Assembly: GCA_037833965.1 (NCBI GenBank)
Contig: AP031357.1
Span: forward strand, 15,210,001 to 15,274,000
Direction: 5' to 3'
Origin: Marchantia polymorpha subsp. ruderalis
Taxonomy: Eukaryota; Streptophyta; Marchantiopsida; Marchantiales; Marchantiaceae
DNA: 64,000 nucleotides
Position 1 is the first letter of the stretch. Every line of letters begins with the position of its first letter. The position numbers were made by a program, and so were the translations under genes. Under the pieces are notes generated by a model. It was not told the DNA's origin. It searched no databases and worked only from the letters and a program-made list of their open reading frames with translations. Shown here one piece after another: positions 25,001 to 36,804 of this stretch.

Positions 25001-25180
25001 ATTACATTCTAGACTTTGACTAAAAACACTCAAAATTTTTCATTTTTATCAGAGATCTCTCAAGATGTTGATATGAATATTTCTAAAATATTCATATCAA
25101 TATTATAAGGGACATATATGTTTATGAGGAGCTTGTAAGAACATATTTTACTTTCTAATAGAATATCAAAATTTCAAACC
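22001..25180. other. AT-rich stretch, no supported gene
   Basis: About 70% A+T with many homopolymer runs. A 151-codon plus-strand open frame (22937-23392) is rich in Ile, Phe, Asn and Ser and has no motif. It contains a small internal repeat (CACTTGTA-CATAGAG near 23050 and 23128) and looks like chance. A CACTTCAATCAATTCT-like segment near 23190 resembles one near 26225, perhaps worn transposon DNA. Confidence 0.4.
25068..25100. repeat. Perfect inverted repeat, 14 bp arms, 5 nt spacer
   Basis: TTGATATGAATATT, spacer TCTAA, then the exact reverse complement. It is one of a series of such fold-backs in this part of the window. Confidence 0.8.
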
Positions 25181-25189
25181 TCCATATTT

Positions 25190-25620
25190 GTAGGTGCTAG
25201 AGTGTTCATGTGAGTCTCAAAGACATGAGTCACATCTGCTATCTATGCAACTCCAACATTTCAGTCAATCTAAACTCCAAGCCAACTTTTGGTCCAATAC
25301 CATAAAGATGTATCTAAAAAGAAAAATATGGATCTACTTCATTAACATTGGCCGTACAACTATGAAATTGAACCTCAAGAAGAAACTTCATCATCTTTTG
25401 AACCAATGTACAGTTCTTTTCAAAACAAACTTGACGTACTACAAAAATATATTGACAAAAACCTTGACAAAGACATTATGAAGCATTCTTTGTTGTCTGG
25501 GGAAGCTCTCATCTTTGTTGCGAAGAAGAATTATGGCTCACTTTGAATGAGCATGCATTATCATTAAATAAAGGGTTCCAGATTTTCAATGTTGAAATAG
25601 TTTTCAAATCTTTGCATCCT
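25190..25620 (+). mobile_element. Worn trace of a Ty3/Gypsy retrotransposon (reverse transcriptase start)
   Basis: A short plus-strand stretch near 25515-25580 reads like the Ty3 reverse transcriptase entry motif (F-V-x-K-K-x-x-G-S-L followed by a Y-x-x-N/I-K pattern). Nothing else of the element is clear. It is a badly broken fossil with several breaks and no recognisable ends, so it is an old insertion. Confidence 0.4.
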
Positions 25621-26375
25621 TGCTAATTGAAAATTTGATCAGTTTAGCCTTAATAAACATCAAAATTTATTTCATGATGACTCTTTGTACTTTTGATCTA
25701 ACGTGACTTGTATAATAAATAAATATATGAATATATTTTCTGATATTGTGTGATTATAATTACATAAATTATAATTAGATTTAGTTAATTATGATTAAAA
25801 TTACTCATTATTTCATACTTGACAATATAACAAACTTATTAACAGTTGTGTCAAAAATCACTATTTTTACTTTTATCAATGATTGAATTACAAACTAATT
25901 TTTGTTAATTTATGTTATTTTTGATTATTTTGATTAATTTAGATTATTTGATTGACTGGATTACGTATAAATTTGACTTATTTACATATTTATGTTTTAG
26001 TATATTCAAATACATTGATTTTCAAATCAATGTAGTAACAATTTAGCTTCTACATATTATAAGTAGTTGAATGACATATGATCATATAAGTTTTTTTTTG
26101 AAAATTAATAATATCCAGTAAGATTAATATAAATGAAAAAAATGATTTGGTAATAATAATCAGTTATTATGATTCTAAAATGCAGAACTTTATGTACAAG
26201 ATTTATGTTCAAATTTCAACATATTGCTTCAACCAATTCTAAACTTCACACAATATGCATTTATATGAGACCTTTATTTTTGATAGATTTTACTTAAAAT
26301 ATCTTAGAGATTTCAATTTCTTTTGAAATCCATCTGGTCCAACATCGATGAAGTTGGGAAACCTTTGACATAGAG
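25621..26375. other. AT-rich stretch with small fold-backs
   Basis: Extremely A+T-rich with no gene. A perfect inverted repeat with 11 bp arms and a 2 nt spacer (TACATTGATTT-TC-AAATCAATGTA) lies at 26011-26034. Confidence 0.5.
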
Positions 26376-26414
26376 AAGGTTTTGCACAAACCTTCTCGGT
26401 TTGTGCAAAACCTT
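26376..26414. repeat. Perfect inverted repeat, 17 bp arms, 5 nt spacer
   Basis: AAGGTTTTGCACAAACC, spacer TTCTC, then its exact reverse complement. Confidence 0.85.
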
Positions 26415-26529
26415 GGGATGTATATCAAAAATTGAATATTGATAACCCGTGTGTGACACCATTAGCACCCAAAATTTGTTGAGCAATTGCGATTTTCTCA
26501 ATCATGGTGGATTGATTGCTTACCACCAC

Positions 26530-26657
26530 CTTTTTAAAATTAGATCCTTCAAGCCTCGTTTGAACACATCCAAGACTTTTGCTTCACTCATATCCATGAT
26601 AGATATTTCAAGATAACGAAATTCTTCAATGTACGCATGGACTTTATGCTTAAAATC
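26530..26657 (-). mobile_element. Fragment of a Ty3/Gypsy gag (fossil)
   Basis: The minus strand shows a retrotransposon gag signature: a V-x-x-Y-I-x-x-F-R-x-L block followed by MDMSEAKVLDVFKRGLKDLI, which fits the conserved M-S-E/D...F-x-x-G-L-K of plant Ty3 gag. It is an isolated, broken piece. It ends exactly where an oppositely oriented LTR (26658-27078) begins, suggesting that the LTR landed in or beside this older element. Confidence 0.55.
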
Positions 26658-27078
26658 TGTAATCATCTTTAGTTAGTTAAAACTAAAGTAGAGGTTAGTC
26701 TAAATGTTGATATAGATACTTTAGCGTGCATTGATCATAAATGTCACGTCAACGATCCACAAGCTTGGTAGGTAGAGAGTAGATGTGTTAGTTGGCAGCG
26801 TCACGTCAGCGATCCATTTGCTTGTTAGGTAATGATTGAGTATGTTAGTAACTGTGTTAGTTGGAAACGTCACGTTAGCAATCCGTGTGCTTACTAGAGT
26901 TATTCGCCACATCATCCACTCACTAGGAGTGGGATGAATGGTGGAGATAAGATCTTATCACCTTGTGCTTCTTGGTGAGAGCTATATATAAGGAAGAGGA
27001 GAACCATTGTTGGTATCTCTCATCTTTAGAGTTTGTGTCCATCTTTGAGTGAACTTCTCTCTAAATCGAGTGAGTCCA
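26658..27078 (+). mobile_element. LTR of family B (Ty3/Gypsy), solo or stranded
   Basis: It starts TGTAATCATCTTTAGTTA and is co-linear with the LTR at 40149-40536 over its whole length at roughly 80% identity by eye. It contains three ~50-65 bp subrepeats with a GTCACGT core and a TATA box (CTATATATAAGG, about 26992) pointing right. No paired internal region follows directly. It may be a solo LTR or the far end of a heavily nested Ty3 B. The ends show no convincing target duplication. Confidence 0.75.
26733..26890. repeat. Three subrepeats inside LTR B (copy 1)
   Basis: The motif YCACGTYAGCRATCC(N)TGCTTG..GTA..GTGTTAGTTG recurs three times with drift. The same triplet is present in the other LTR B, so it pre-dates the split of the two copies. 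Such U3 subrepeats with a CACGT core commonly act as enhancers in plant LTRs (family knowledge). Confidence 0.65.
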
Positions 27079-28180
27079 CCGTTTGAAAATTTTGCAGAAG
27101 TACTTCCTGCATTCCACTCCACGAAATGATAACATCCCGTTTTGATAACATTCTTTCCCATGTTGTGTATCATGTGATATTCTTATTCGTAAGATAATAT
27201 TTCATGAACATTCATGCAATATAATCGGAAACATGAAAATGGTATAAATTAGTATTCATCCTCACTACCCATTTCTCAAACACTTTCATCGCTCTACTTC
27301 CTACAATCAATCAAATTCAAATTACAGATGAAGATGTCCACAAGACAACTTTTCATACTAGATATGATCACTTTGAGTATCTAGTGATGTGTCGTGCAAA
27401 TATATATTGTCATACATTCTACATCGCTGACATGCTACTCACATACGCATACGCACACATAACCCTCGGCAAGGTAAGGTAAAAGGTAACGGGGTAAGGT
27501 ATGAGCCTCTACCTTTACCCTACCTTTTACCTTACACGTAACACTAAGGTCTACCTTTACCCTTTACCTCTACCTCAGGGTAATTACCCGGTTACCTGGT
27601 AAGGATTTAAAAAGTTTTAATTTTGGACGCATCATATACAGATTCTGCTCGGGGTATGCGGTTTTTGGTTTTCTTTGAATGCTTTTTTTAAGCTACATGT
27701 TGATCTTCTATCGTAACACTATGAGACGTCTACTGCCTCGTTGTCGATGAATAATCACTTCCTTCGTAGGTACTGGGACATGAATTGGAATGTTGCAAAT
27801 GGATCAGATACTTATTACTTCTAAGTTTCTTCTTCACTTCCTATTTAGCATTAGTGCTTGAGAGAGTGTGTGTAAAACAAAGATAGAGTAGGAAAAATAC
27901 CTCAATCATGAGAAACATGAATTATTTTGTTATATGCAGTATAAATGAAGGACTGAACTCCGTAGCCATTAGAAGCGGCTTTACTCCATTTTAGATACTA
28001 AATTATCTCATATTGACCTAAAATTTTCAATCCAAATGGAACCCATTTTCAACTGGTTCACTCGGATGGAGATAATGTTGAAGTCTCCTTCACTCGACCA
28101 TACGATTCAAGTCGAACTCCAGCCATGCTGACTCTTAACGTTGACAGGAGGTATATCTTCTTTAGTTTTTTTTATGTTTT
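27079..28180. other. Intergenic or transposon-derived DNA
   Basis: No gene or clear element is recognised. The GGTAA-rich hairpin region (27471-27600) is the one distinctive feature. Short T runs occur near 28155-28195, just before Ty3 fossil A. Confidence 0.4.
27471..27605. repeat. GGTAA/TTACC-rich region with hairpin (27474-27535)
   Basis: An array of GGTAAGGTAAAAGGTAAC type switches to TACCTTTACCCTACCTTTTA on the same strand, so arms of about 27 bp (a few mismatches) flank an 8 nt spacer. Further degenerate units follow to about 27605 (GGTAATTACCCGGTTACC). Composition is strongly skewed to one strand in each arm. Confidence 0.75.
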
Positions 28181-28722
28181 TTATGTTTTTTTTTGCCTCT
28201 ATGTTGACAAGTCTGGATCTCGGCCGTGCAATAGAAAATATGGTGAGAAGGAAGTCAAGGATGTTTGACAAATGAATCGGTATCTCATGGCCAACCGTGA
28301 TAACTCAATATCGCAGTCCCCAAGATGACCTTTCTGGAGACCATACTTGCGCAACGCACTCTTCACCGTATGTACAACACGTTCAGCTAAATCATCCGCC
28401 TCTGGAATATCTCGCGACGCGGTCCGATGATCAATCAGCGCCTTGTCACACATGACCTGAAACTCATCCTAAAATTCTATACCTTGATCGGTCAACACCT
28501 TAGCTGGTGCACCAAAGTGACTAAGCATCCTGTCAAAGAAGGCATACACTGTTCCCTCACTCGCTTTGTTAGGTAATGCCACCAACTCAATCCACTCGAA
28601 GAAATGCTCTACCATGACCAACACATACAGATGTTGTCGTACAGTCAAAGGTAGTGGTCCAGCAAAGTCCAAACTCCAACGGTAACCCAACCCCATGATG
28701 GGTAATGGATGTAACTCTGGCA

Positions 28723-29494
28723 TGCAACCTCCGGGCTGACTCTCACTCAGGTTTACCTCATATGGCTTTTCGGCAGTTCATCATGATTCTAGAAGACTAG
28801 GATTCCGCATCATACTCATAACCTAAACACCCTCTCACACAATCTCTCAAGGTATCACTCCAACTCATACACTCATCGACACTCTAAGGTAATGAAAATT
28901 TGTCACTCTTTCATATATGAAACAAGTCTCTACATATGAACTCTCCAAACTTGCTTGAGATTCTTTTCCCTACCTCTCTATATATACTATTTGAGAATTT
29001 ACCATAGTAACAAATGGTAATTCTTTTCTAACCTACTTTTACAAAGATAACCCATAGTATGGTTGACTAGTTATCAATATGTGGCAATATGTCATTGGCC
29101 TCCTAAACCTTCTAGATGTTTACTAATCCATAGATTGAGGTGGCGACATGTCATTTGTGCCTTTCCAACTTCTAGAACTTTTCACTTTCCACTAAGTCAA
29201 CATTAGACTTAGTCTCACCAATGGAATACTCCTTACTTTAGTCAAACCAATCAAAACTAAACATGAAGTCCAAAAGTCTTTTCTCTTGGAATCTAGACTT
29301 TTGTACAAGACAAAATAGAAGTGCTCACTCAAATCTTCCAGAATTTCTCTAGTTATTCCGCCAAGTATAGACATTATAGCTAAACTAGCTAGACTTAGTC
29401 ATAACTAGCTAGATTTAGTCATAACTATCATAACCATGATTAACTCCTTGGCTAATTCTAGTTTTATTTCACACATGCAATATCTGGTCTTACA
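28723..29494 (-). mobile_element. Solo LTR, family A, inside Ty3 fossil A (minus orientation)
   Basis: It is 772 bp and on the minus strand reads TGTAAGACCAG...GGTTGCA (TG..CA ends). Both sides carry GGCA (28719-28722 and 29495-29498), a 4 bp target-site duplication. It interrupts the integrase part of the host element. It is co-linear with 32157-32927 in inverted orientation at about 94-95% identity by eye. Confidence 0.9.
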
Positions 29495-32156
29495 GGCATC
29501 AGGGCATTGAACGATGTCATCATCCTATCACAAACTATGCAACGTGATACCAACTGCTGTACTTGAGTATGCATATCACGCGACCAATACTGACCAAGGA
29601 GTAAGCTGTATGTACGTTTCACTCCAAAATTTCCAAACTCTTCATGAGCATGCCTCACAATGCGTGCTCTCTGAGCTAGATGTGGTACTACTTGTACCCT
29701 ACCGTTCTCCCACACTCGGAGAACATGTGATCCCTCCAATCGGTATCTCTTTGCCCGTGGGAGAACACGATCTCGCTCCTTGGCACCCATTGTGCCTGGC
29801 ACCATGCTGATCCGTAGGAACTCCAACACCAATGCATCATCGTGAACATCACACTCATCCACATCACCATCCTCAACCTCAGGATCTGAAGATCGACCAT
29901 CCACTCTCTTACTAGAGTAAGATGTTAGATGATACTCTCTGCTGGAGTCTTCACGTAACCAACACATGAAGGCAGATGCATGCCAACCACACACTATCTC
30001 CTCGTCAACCTCACCATGCCATCTAGCTCCAATGTCATCCTCGTGGCTAGTGCATGGGTTCCGACTCAAACCATCGGCATCCAGGTTCGCAACTCCAAGT
30101 CTATGCACTACTTGAAAGTCATACTCCTGTAAGATGAAAGCCCATCGTGCAAGCTTCCCTATGAGGTTGTCGGACTCCATCAACCACTTGAGCGGCTGAT
30201 GATCAGTAACAATGGTGCGTACTAAACAAGTAACATCTGAAGTGTGCCACAGCCCACACCGCTGCCAAGCACTCTCCCTTGTATGAACTATACCGCGACT
30301 CCGCTGCATTGTTTGAACAACTAGCATCCGCAACCACAAACTCCTTGCCCTTATCATCACGCTGTGTCAAAACCGCTCTAAGTCCCAACATACTCCAATC
30401 AATGTGCAACTAGTATGGATGACCTCTGATAGGTCTCCTCAAGATGGGAGCGGCCACCAACCTGGCCTTGAGCTCAACAAAAGCTCTCTTTTGCTCATCT
30501 CCCCATTGCCACTCCTGATCTGACTTCAGCAACTGGTTCAAAGGCTTGGCTATAGCACTGAATCTCTTCACATACCTTCGGTAGTAGTTTGTCAAACCCA
30601 TGAATGCACGAACTCTACTCACATCTGTGGAACAAGGGTTGCGTGCAATAGCCTTCACGTTTGCTTGCTGAACTCATAAACCACTTGGGTATATCACATG
30701 ACCCAAGTACTCAACCTTCTCCTGGAAGAACTTACACTTCTAGGATGTAACCTCAAATCATGAGCCCCCAACCGCTCAAATAGAATCTGCAAATGTATCT
30801 GGTGTTGCTCCACAATGTCACTAAACACCAAGATATCATCAATGTAACATCTAACAAAATCCAACTCCGCCAGGATTCTATCCATAACTCTGTGAAACTT
30901 GGTAGGTGCATTCTTCAACCCAAAGGGTAAGAATCATCATTGATACAAACAATCCTTGCCGTGGGAGTTGACGCCCCAAAAAGCTGTCTTGGCTTTGTCC
31001 TCCTCCGGCATTGGTTTCCTACCCGAAGATTCAAAGTATTAAAAATCCTCGCATGTTCCACCACATCGAAGATCTCCTCAAATGTAGGCATGGCATACTT
31101 ATCGGACTTCGTCGGCCTATTGATAGGACGGTAGTCTTCACACATGCGCCTATCCATGTAGTTGCCATATACATCCTTCTTCACCGGCATGACAGTGGAT
31201 GACGCATACTCACCATGCGATAACTCCACTAGTTCGGACTCCAGTAGGTCCAACAGTTTACTCCGAATCAAATCCCTCTCCATCTCACTGTATCGATAAG
31301 GACAACGGAAGATTGGCGTATCACTAGCCAATTCTATCCGTATACTCGGTCCAATCAAAGCATCCAACTCCTTCATACCGTCAATACTTTCAACTCCTTC
31401 ATACTCCTATCATCTTGTAGGAATTGTGTCAACTGTCGCCTCTCTCCTCCTGTGATCTGGGAACCTATCAATGGTTTCCATTCCTCCATAGTCACACTAG
31501 AGGAAGGCGATACTCTCACTTATTGCTACATCACATCCTCCAAAGAAGGGGTCTCTGTACCTTCCTTCGTAGCAACCTCTGCATGGGAAACCTCTTTAAC
31601 TACATGGGCTGCAACTTTGGCAAGTCCTCTCGTCATGTCCCATGAACTTCAAGGATGATGAATATCTTGCATGTCGCCCCAGCCATTGCCAATACCGTCT
31701 CGGTAGGCAATAAGCTAACAAATGATGTAATAACCACCAAATCAACGCACAAACGACGTTGCTCGACTAAACCCAAGCTCACAATCCACGTTAAACAGTT
31801 CAGGTCCATAACCTGACCCAAACCTGACAACGCGAAGCCTCAGAAACTGAAGATGCTGAGGTCACACCAGTCATAAACCCCATCGCACACTCTCTCTCGT
31901 CAGCGTTGGGTTCCACCAATTGATGTACTGCAGAATCTCAAAGTAGCCCAGGTCTATCATCACGATATGCATGTGTTGCTGGATAACTAACCAACGTAGG
32001 TAAAGCCATCCGAGGCTGACCTACACGGTTCACCAACGCCTTCACATGTGTGGCACTCGCAAAATAGGAAAAATCATCTCCCTCGTAAGACGTGGAAGTG
32101 CTCACCCCAAGACCCGTAATAGCCGCAAGCCTCTGCTCCAACTGCTCAATCCGGAC

Positions 32157-32927
32157 TGTAAGACCAGATATTGCATATGTGAAATAAAACTAGAATTAGC
32201 CAAGGAGTTAATCATGGTTAAGATAGTTATGACTAAATCTAGCTAGTTATGACTAAGTCTAGCTAGTTTAGCTATAATGTCTATACTTGGCGGAATAACT
32301 AGAGAAGTTCTAAAAGATTTGAGTGAGCACTTCTATTTTGTCTTGTACAAAAGTCTAGATTCCAAGAGAAAAGACTTTTGAACATCATGTTTAGTTTTGA
32401 TTGGTTTGACTAAAGTAAGGAGTATTCCATTGGTGAGACTAAGTCTAATGTTGACTTGGTGGAAAGTGGAAGTTCTAGAAGTGGGAAAGGCACAAATGAC
32501 ATGTCGCCACCTCAATCTAGGGATTAGTAAACATCTAGAAGGTTTAGGGAGCCAATGGCATGTTGCCACATATTGATAACTAGTCAACCTTATTATGGTT
32601 TATCTTCGTAAAAGTAAGTTAGATAGAAATTACCATTTGTTACTATGGTAAATTCTCAAGTAGCATATATAGAGAGGTAGGGAAGAGCCTCTCAAGCAAT
32701 TTTGGAGAGTTCATATGTAGAGACTTGTTTCATATATGAAAGAGTGACGAATTTTCAGTACCTTGGAGTGTCGATGAGTGTTTGAGTTGGAGTGATACCT
32801 TGAGAGATTGTGTGAGAGGGTGTTTAGCTTATGAATATGATGCGGAATCCTAGTCTTCTAGAATCATGATGAGCTACTGAAAAGCTATCTAAGGTAAACC
32901 TGAGTGAGAGTCAGCCCGGAGGTTGCA
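32157..32927 (+). mobile_element. Solo LTR, family A, inside Ty3 fossil A (plus orientation)
   Basis: It is 771 bp with TGTAAGACCAG at the left and GGTTGCA at the right. The flanks are GGAC and GGAT, a possible 4 bp target duplication with one change. A TATA-like CATATATAGAG lies at about 32659. It is separately inserted from the copy at 28723-29494 and oriented the opposite way. It lies between the gag and pol parts of the host element. Confidence 0.85.
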
Positions 32928-34199
32928 GGATAGCCGTAGCGCTCTCTGTGGCTGAAGTAGTAGTCACTACGGTACATTCAATGGCACCGGTACCTCTACC
33001 ACCTCGGCCTCGTGAAGCATCACCGCCACGGCCTCTACCTCCAGACCTCAACTCCGGATGAAGGTCAAAACAATGCTTTCGAGGATGACCCGCTCGACCA
33101 CAATGATCACACATCATCTGTGCTGGCTGTGGTCTAGCCTATGAAGTTTGTTCCCCTCTATTCTGAGGACAATCCTTCCTCATATGACCGCCTGCGCATG
33201 TCCAACATGATGGTCCTTGTGGTTGATCCCAGGTAGTGGTCGTGTCCCTCGCAAATGAAGACGTCATCACCCTCTCCTCCACCATGTTAAACTCAATCTT
33301 CTTAGAAAGAGCAAACACATGGGCTAATGTGGATGATGCGTCGCTCATGAGAGTAGCATCACGAACTCGCCTCCGCAACTCTCTGTCCAGAATCCGATAC
33401 CAATATTGGATAGCTTGTGCCTCAGTCACACCGTGAGTAATTGAGATCAGCCGTCACATATGAGTGTATGCCTCACAAAGACTCTCACCAGTCTTCTGCT
33501 CGAACTCCTGGAGACTCCTCAACTTCTCCGTCTTCACTCCCTGATAGTTCTTCCTCAACCTCTTGAAGAACTCAAGAATGGAGCTAAATGAAGGTACGCC
33601 CCTAACCTCTCCACTCGTGCCGCCACCAGCAATGCTAACCGTACTGCTACAGGTACTTGCACCAGTTGCGCCAACTCCTCCACTAGTACTCTCGCTGACG
33701 CTACTACTAGCACCTCCACTAATGCTGCTACTTGCATCTCCACTGGTACCCACATCACCATGGATAATGGATAAGTAATTTGGAGACCAATGACGTCTCC
33801 ATGCATCAATCTCTGTAGCATAATCTCTTCCAAACTCATGATAATCGTCCATGTGAAGACCCTTCAAATGCTGAAATAACTCCTTCCACACAAAAAAGTG
33901 TGTGAACAACGTGGGATTACGTAGAAACTACATATCACACCACGTGTTAAAATTCTGAATAAAAATCATCGAGCTCGATGGTGCCCATTGCATCGGAGTA
34001 CCGTCGAGGGCCCTTCACGGCCCAGTACATCCCGTTTATGTCCCAAATCAATGGGCTTGGTACAGTGGATGATGTGACCACCAAAAACTCTGTGTCTGCA
34101 ACATCCTGGTCCTTCTCCGCAAAAACTGGCAAGATAGATGAAGGTAGCCGATACCTCAACCCACTCCGCATATATCCACCGCGGTCTTCAACAAGACCA

Positions 34200-35000
34200 C
34201 TAAATTGCTCCGTGATGACAAAAACTCAAATGGCACCACTGCCAGATCTCCACCCAATAACCCCTGCACCTGACGTCGTGCCGCACTAAGCTAATCTAGC
34301 TGTACTAGCTAAGGGATATGGGCAACCTAACCTGTCATCACCGCAAGATGACTCTCACGGTCTACTGATCATCACTCCAGTCTCACCGTGAGAGAAACAT
34401 AGATAGGCCGGCCGGTGATCAAGTTCAGCCTCGCTATCGACAGCACATAGGAGTAAAACTACTCCGGAAATCAGCGTCACCCCAACACAGGCGCGCACGA
34501 GGAAGCAAGACTCGAGAGAATCCAAACACAAGCAAACAACTAGCAACGACTCTCGGGTCTAAAAGAAACATAGCTCAAAACAAGAAAACACACACAGGAT
34601 ATCGCATTGCATCGCAATCCCGATTCGCTCTCCATCGCCCGCTATCACCTTCTGCCTCCAACGCCTACGATGCACTCTTCTACCAAGTCGCAAAGAGATT
34701 CTCTAATCGGGGTCACACGCCACCTCAATGAACACACTAAGCACTGAAAGCTTAATATGGTTTTGATCACGTCATATATGTATAAATACAATGCTCTCCA
34801 TACCGTCAAGTCTATAGTGAGTGAGACCGGATACAAACTCTCAGTCCCTTGAGAAATAAACACTTTCCTTAAAAAAATATTATTTTTTTCAAGGGCATCG
34901 AGGATTGGAGTGATACATCACGTGGAAAGGGATGGAAAGGTGCAAGTTTGCTTCAGTATGGATTCACCTATAACGGTTCTATTATATGTTAGCTTTTGAG
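34200..35000. other. Leader or LTR-like sequence beside Ty3 fossil A, unresolved
   Basis: This is the side where the 5' leader and LTR of the minus-strand element should lie. A short inverted pair (ACTCTCACGG and CCGTGAGAG) and a TATA-like stretch near 34771-34787 are present, but no matching partner LTR was found near 28.1 kb. I cannot define ends. Confidence 0.3.
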
Positions 35001-36350
35001 CTCTACTTTTCATGTCGGAACGTGATGATCGTCGTTTGTACATGATATGTTTGGATATGCATGGAAGGAGACAATTGCCTCAGTACACCACGGATGAACT
35101 TGGGCCTAATGCATATACACAATCACATATGATTGCTGAAGGGCTTATAACTGACAAGGATTGAGATTCACCTCAAGACTAGGTCTAAATCTGCGTTTAT
35201 CTGCGCTTGATCTTTATTTAGATACAAGAGTTAACCTATAGCTTCAACCTTTTCACACACACTGCATTTCTAACCACCCAAAACCTTTCGCTTCCTTCAA
35301 TGCCAAAGAGTTAGTAGCCCCTGCTGGAAGAATCAGGTCTCTATTATAACAGCTAGAGCTAAGATCTCAAGCTGAGGCTGTAGAATATGAAGTAGCTGTT
35401 GCGAAGAAATTTTCTGAGTGAGCTCAACTCAACGTTCGAGCTGTCATTATTACTAAAGCTTTGAAAGTCGTGCCAGAGGCTTGACTCAAGTCAGCAGATA
35501 TTATAACGCCGTGATACTTCAGGCACAGCAGCTTGCAGCTTCCACAAGTCAATTTGGCGGTGTTTGTCATCAACCAAGTTCAAAGATGTACCATAGTTAT
35601 GTCTTGAGTATGAGAAAAATCATGCATAGTACAAGTGACAATATGAGACCAGAAACTTGAGCTAAGACCAGGAGAGTGGAAAGAATACCGCCTTCGTGAC
35701 GGTGCTATCCTTTTGCGCTCAAGTTCATGTCAACAACCTAGATTCAGGAACCGTAAAGGATGGTGAGCAAATGCTGAGGAAGTTGAGGTTGTACGGATCT
35801 AGAAAAAATTGAAGGCATTGTGCAAAAATATCATCACATCAAATCGATGCACTGGGCCATCCGTACTGAGGTTTCATTGCTGTGACTCCTTATAGTTTCC
35901 CGGGCCGTATCGTGGGTGTAAATGTTATGACATATCCATTTCAGGTAACATGTGATGATGACGCTGTAATGGATGCAAAGGACTACCTGGAGCCGGAGGT
36001 AAATATGAACCCCAAGTCCAAGAGAGTCAATTAAACAATGTGGTTTTAGAAGACTCCCTACAAGAAAATTCTGCTAATGTTTCTAGAGAAGTTGATTGGG
36101 ATATTAGCAATGCTCTCAAGAACCACAGGTAGAAAATAATTGAGGCTAGTTCATTCATAGTAAAAGTATAGTTCAATTGCTACTGTCACTATTCACCTTG
36201 CTATTGGTATAGTATAAATAGTGAAGAAGTATGTCGCACCTTGAGTTGCACGAATGATAATGAATCATTTGTACACCTAAATGATAGTGAATCATTTAGA
36301 TATTTTATTTTACATGGAAACTGAGATAAGAATCGTCGAGATTATCAGGA
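35001..36350 (+). other. Protein-like but broken, unrecognised stretch
   Basis: Several short plus-strand open stretches look protein-like in composition (for example about 35023-35160 and 35900-36030). They lie in changing frames with interruptions and match no family I know. This could be a decayed host gene or a decayed element, and I propose no function. GC content is higher than the AT-rich DNA on either side of the transposon cluster. Confidence 0.2.
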
Positions 36351-36357
36351 ATATCTG

Positions 36358-36591
36358 ATGGCTTCAGTACACAGAAGTAGTTTAGGCAGAGTCGATCATA
36401 TATCAGCCTTCTATAATCCGTTCTTGACCAACAGCTGCATCGTCAGTATCAACGGCCCATCCACCTCCCGAAACTATCTAGTCTTCAACTACCGAGCCTC
36501 TCGAAACCCATTCGATTTTGATTGGATCAGCTTTCCAAAGTTTTGTGAATCCTCTAAAAGAAACTTCGACGACTCCGTTGTTGTCATTTAG
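36358..36591 (+). other. Open frame of 77 codons, unrecognised
   Basis: ATG to TAG, with no motif, signal peptide or membrane segment. It is Ser/Asn/Phe-rich. It lies downstream of (3' to) the FolB-like frame and on the opposite strand. It may be chance. Confidence 0.12.
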
Positions 36592-36804
36592 ACCAACGAC
36601 TAATGCTTCTTTATTGTGACTCACCTCTGATACTCCCAACTAGCCAAAGTGAGGAAAAGAAACAAAGTTCTTCAATTTGCCTCTCTCTCTCCCGACTCTC
36701 GAGAAAGGCACCCGGAGTTTGTCTTCTTTGAACTTATGTCTGTGGGTTTCTGAATTTAGACGTTGCTCCACGGCTGATAGCAGAGGAGATCATTAGGAAT
36801 TTGA

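Larger units (their letters stand above)
28190..34200 (-). mobile_element. Ty3/Gypsy retrotransposon fossil A (broken), holding two solo LTRs
   Basis: Parts follow in normal order on the minus strand: gag (about 33.9-33.2 kb), two CCHC zinc knuckles (CWTCAGGHMRKDC near 33180 and CDHCGRAGHPRKHC near 33090), reverse transcriptase (about 31.3-30.7 kb, with YIDDILVFS), RNase H (about 30.4-30.0 kb), an integrase HHCC-type zinc finger (about 29.6 kb) and part of the integrase core (about 28.7-28.2 kb). Two solo LTRs of family A interrupt it. It is clearly broken, with more than five breaks, and its own LTRs could not be identified at either side. A GC-richer coding style and partly long open stretches suggest it is younger than Ty3 B. 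It is a fossil, not an active element. Confidence 0.85.

Noticed and set aside
28723-32927. The two LTR A copies as the terminal repeats of one retrotransposon
   Set aside because: They are inverted relative to each other, element text continues on both outer sides, and the left one has its own target duplication. They are separate solo LTRs.
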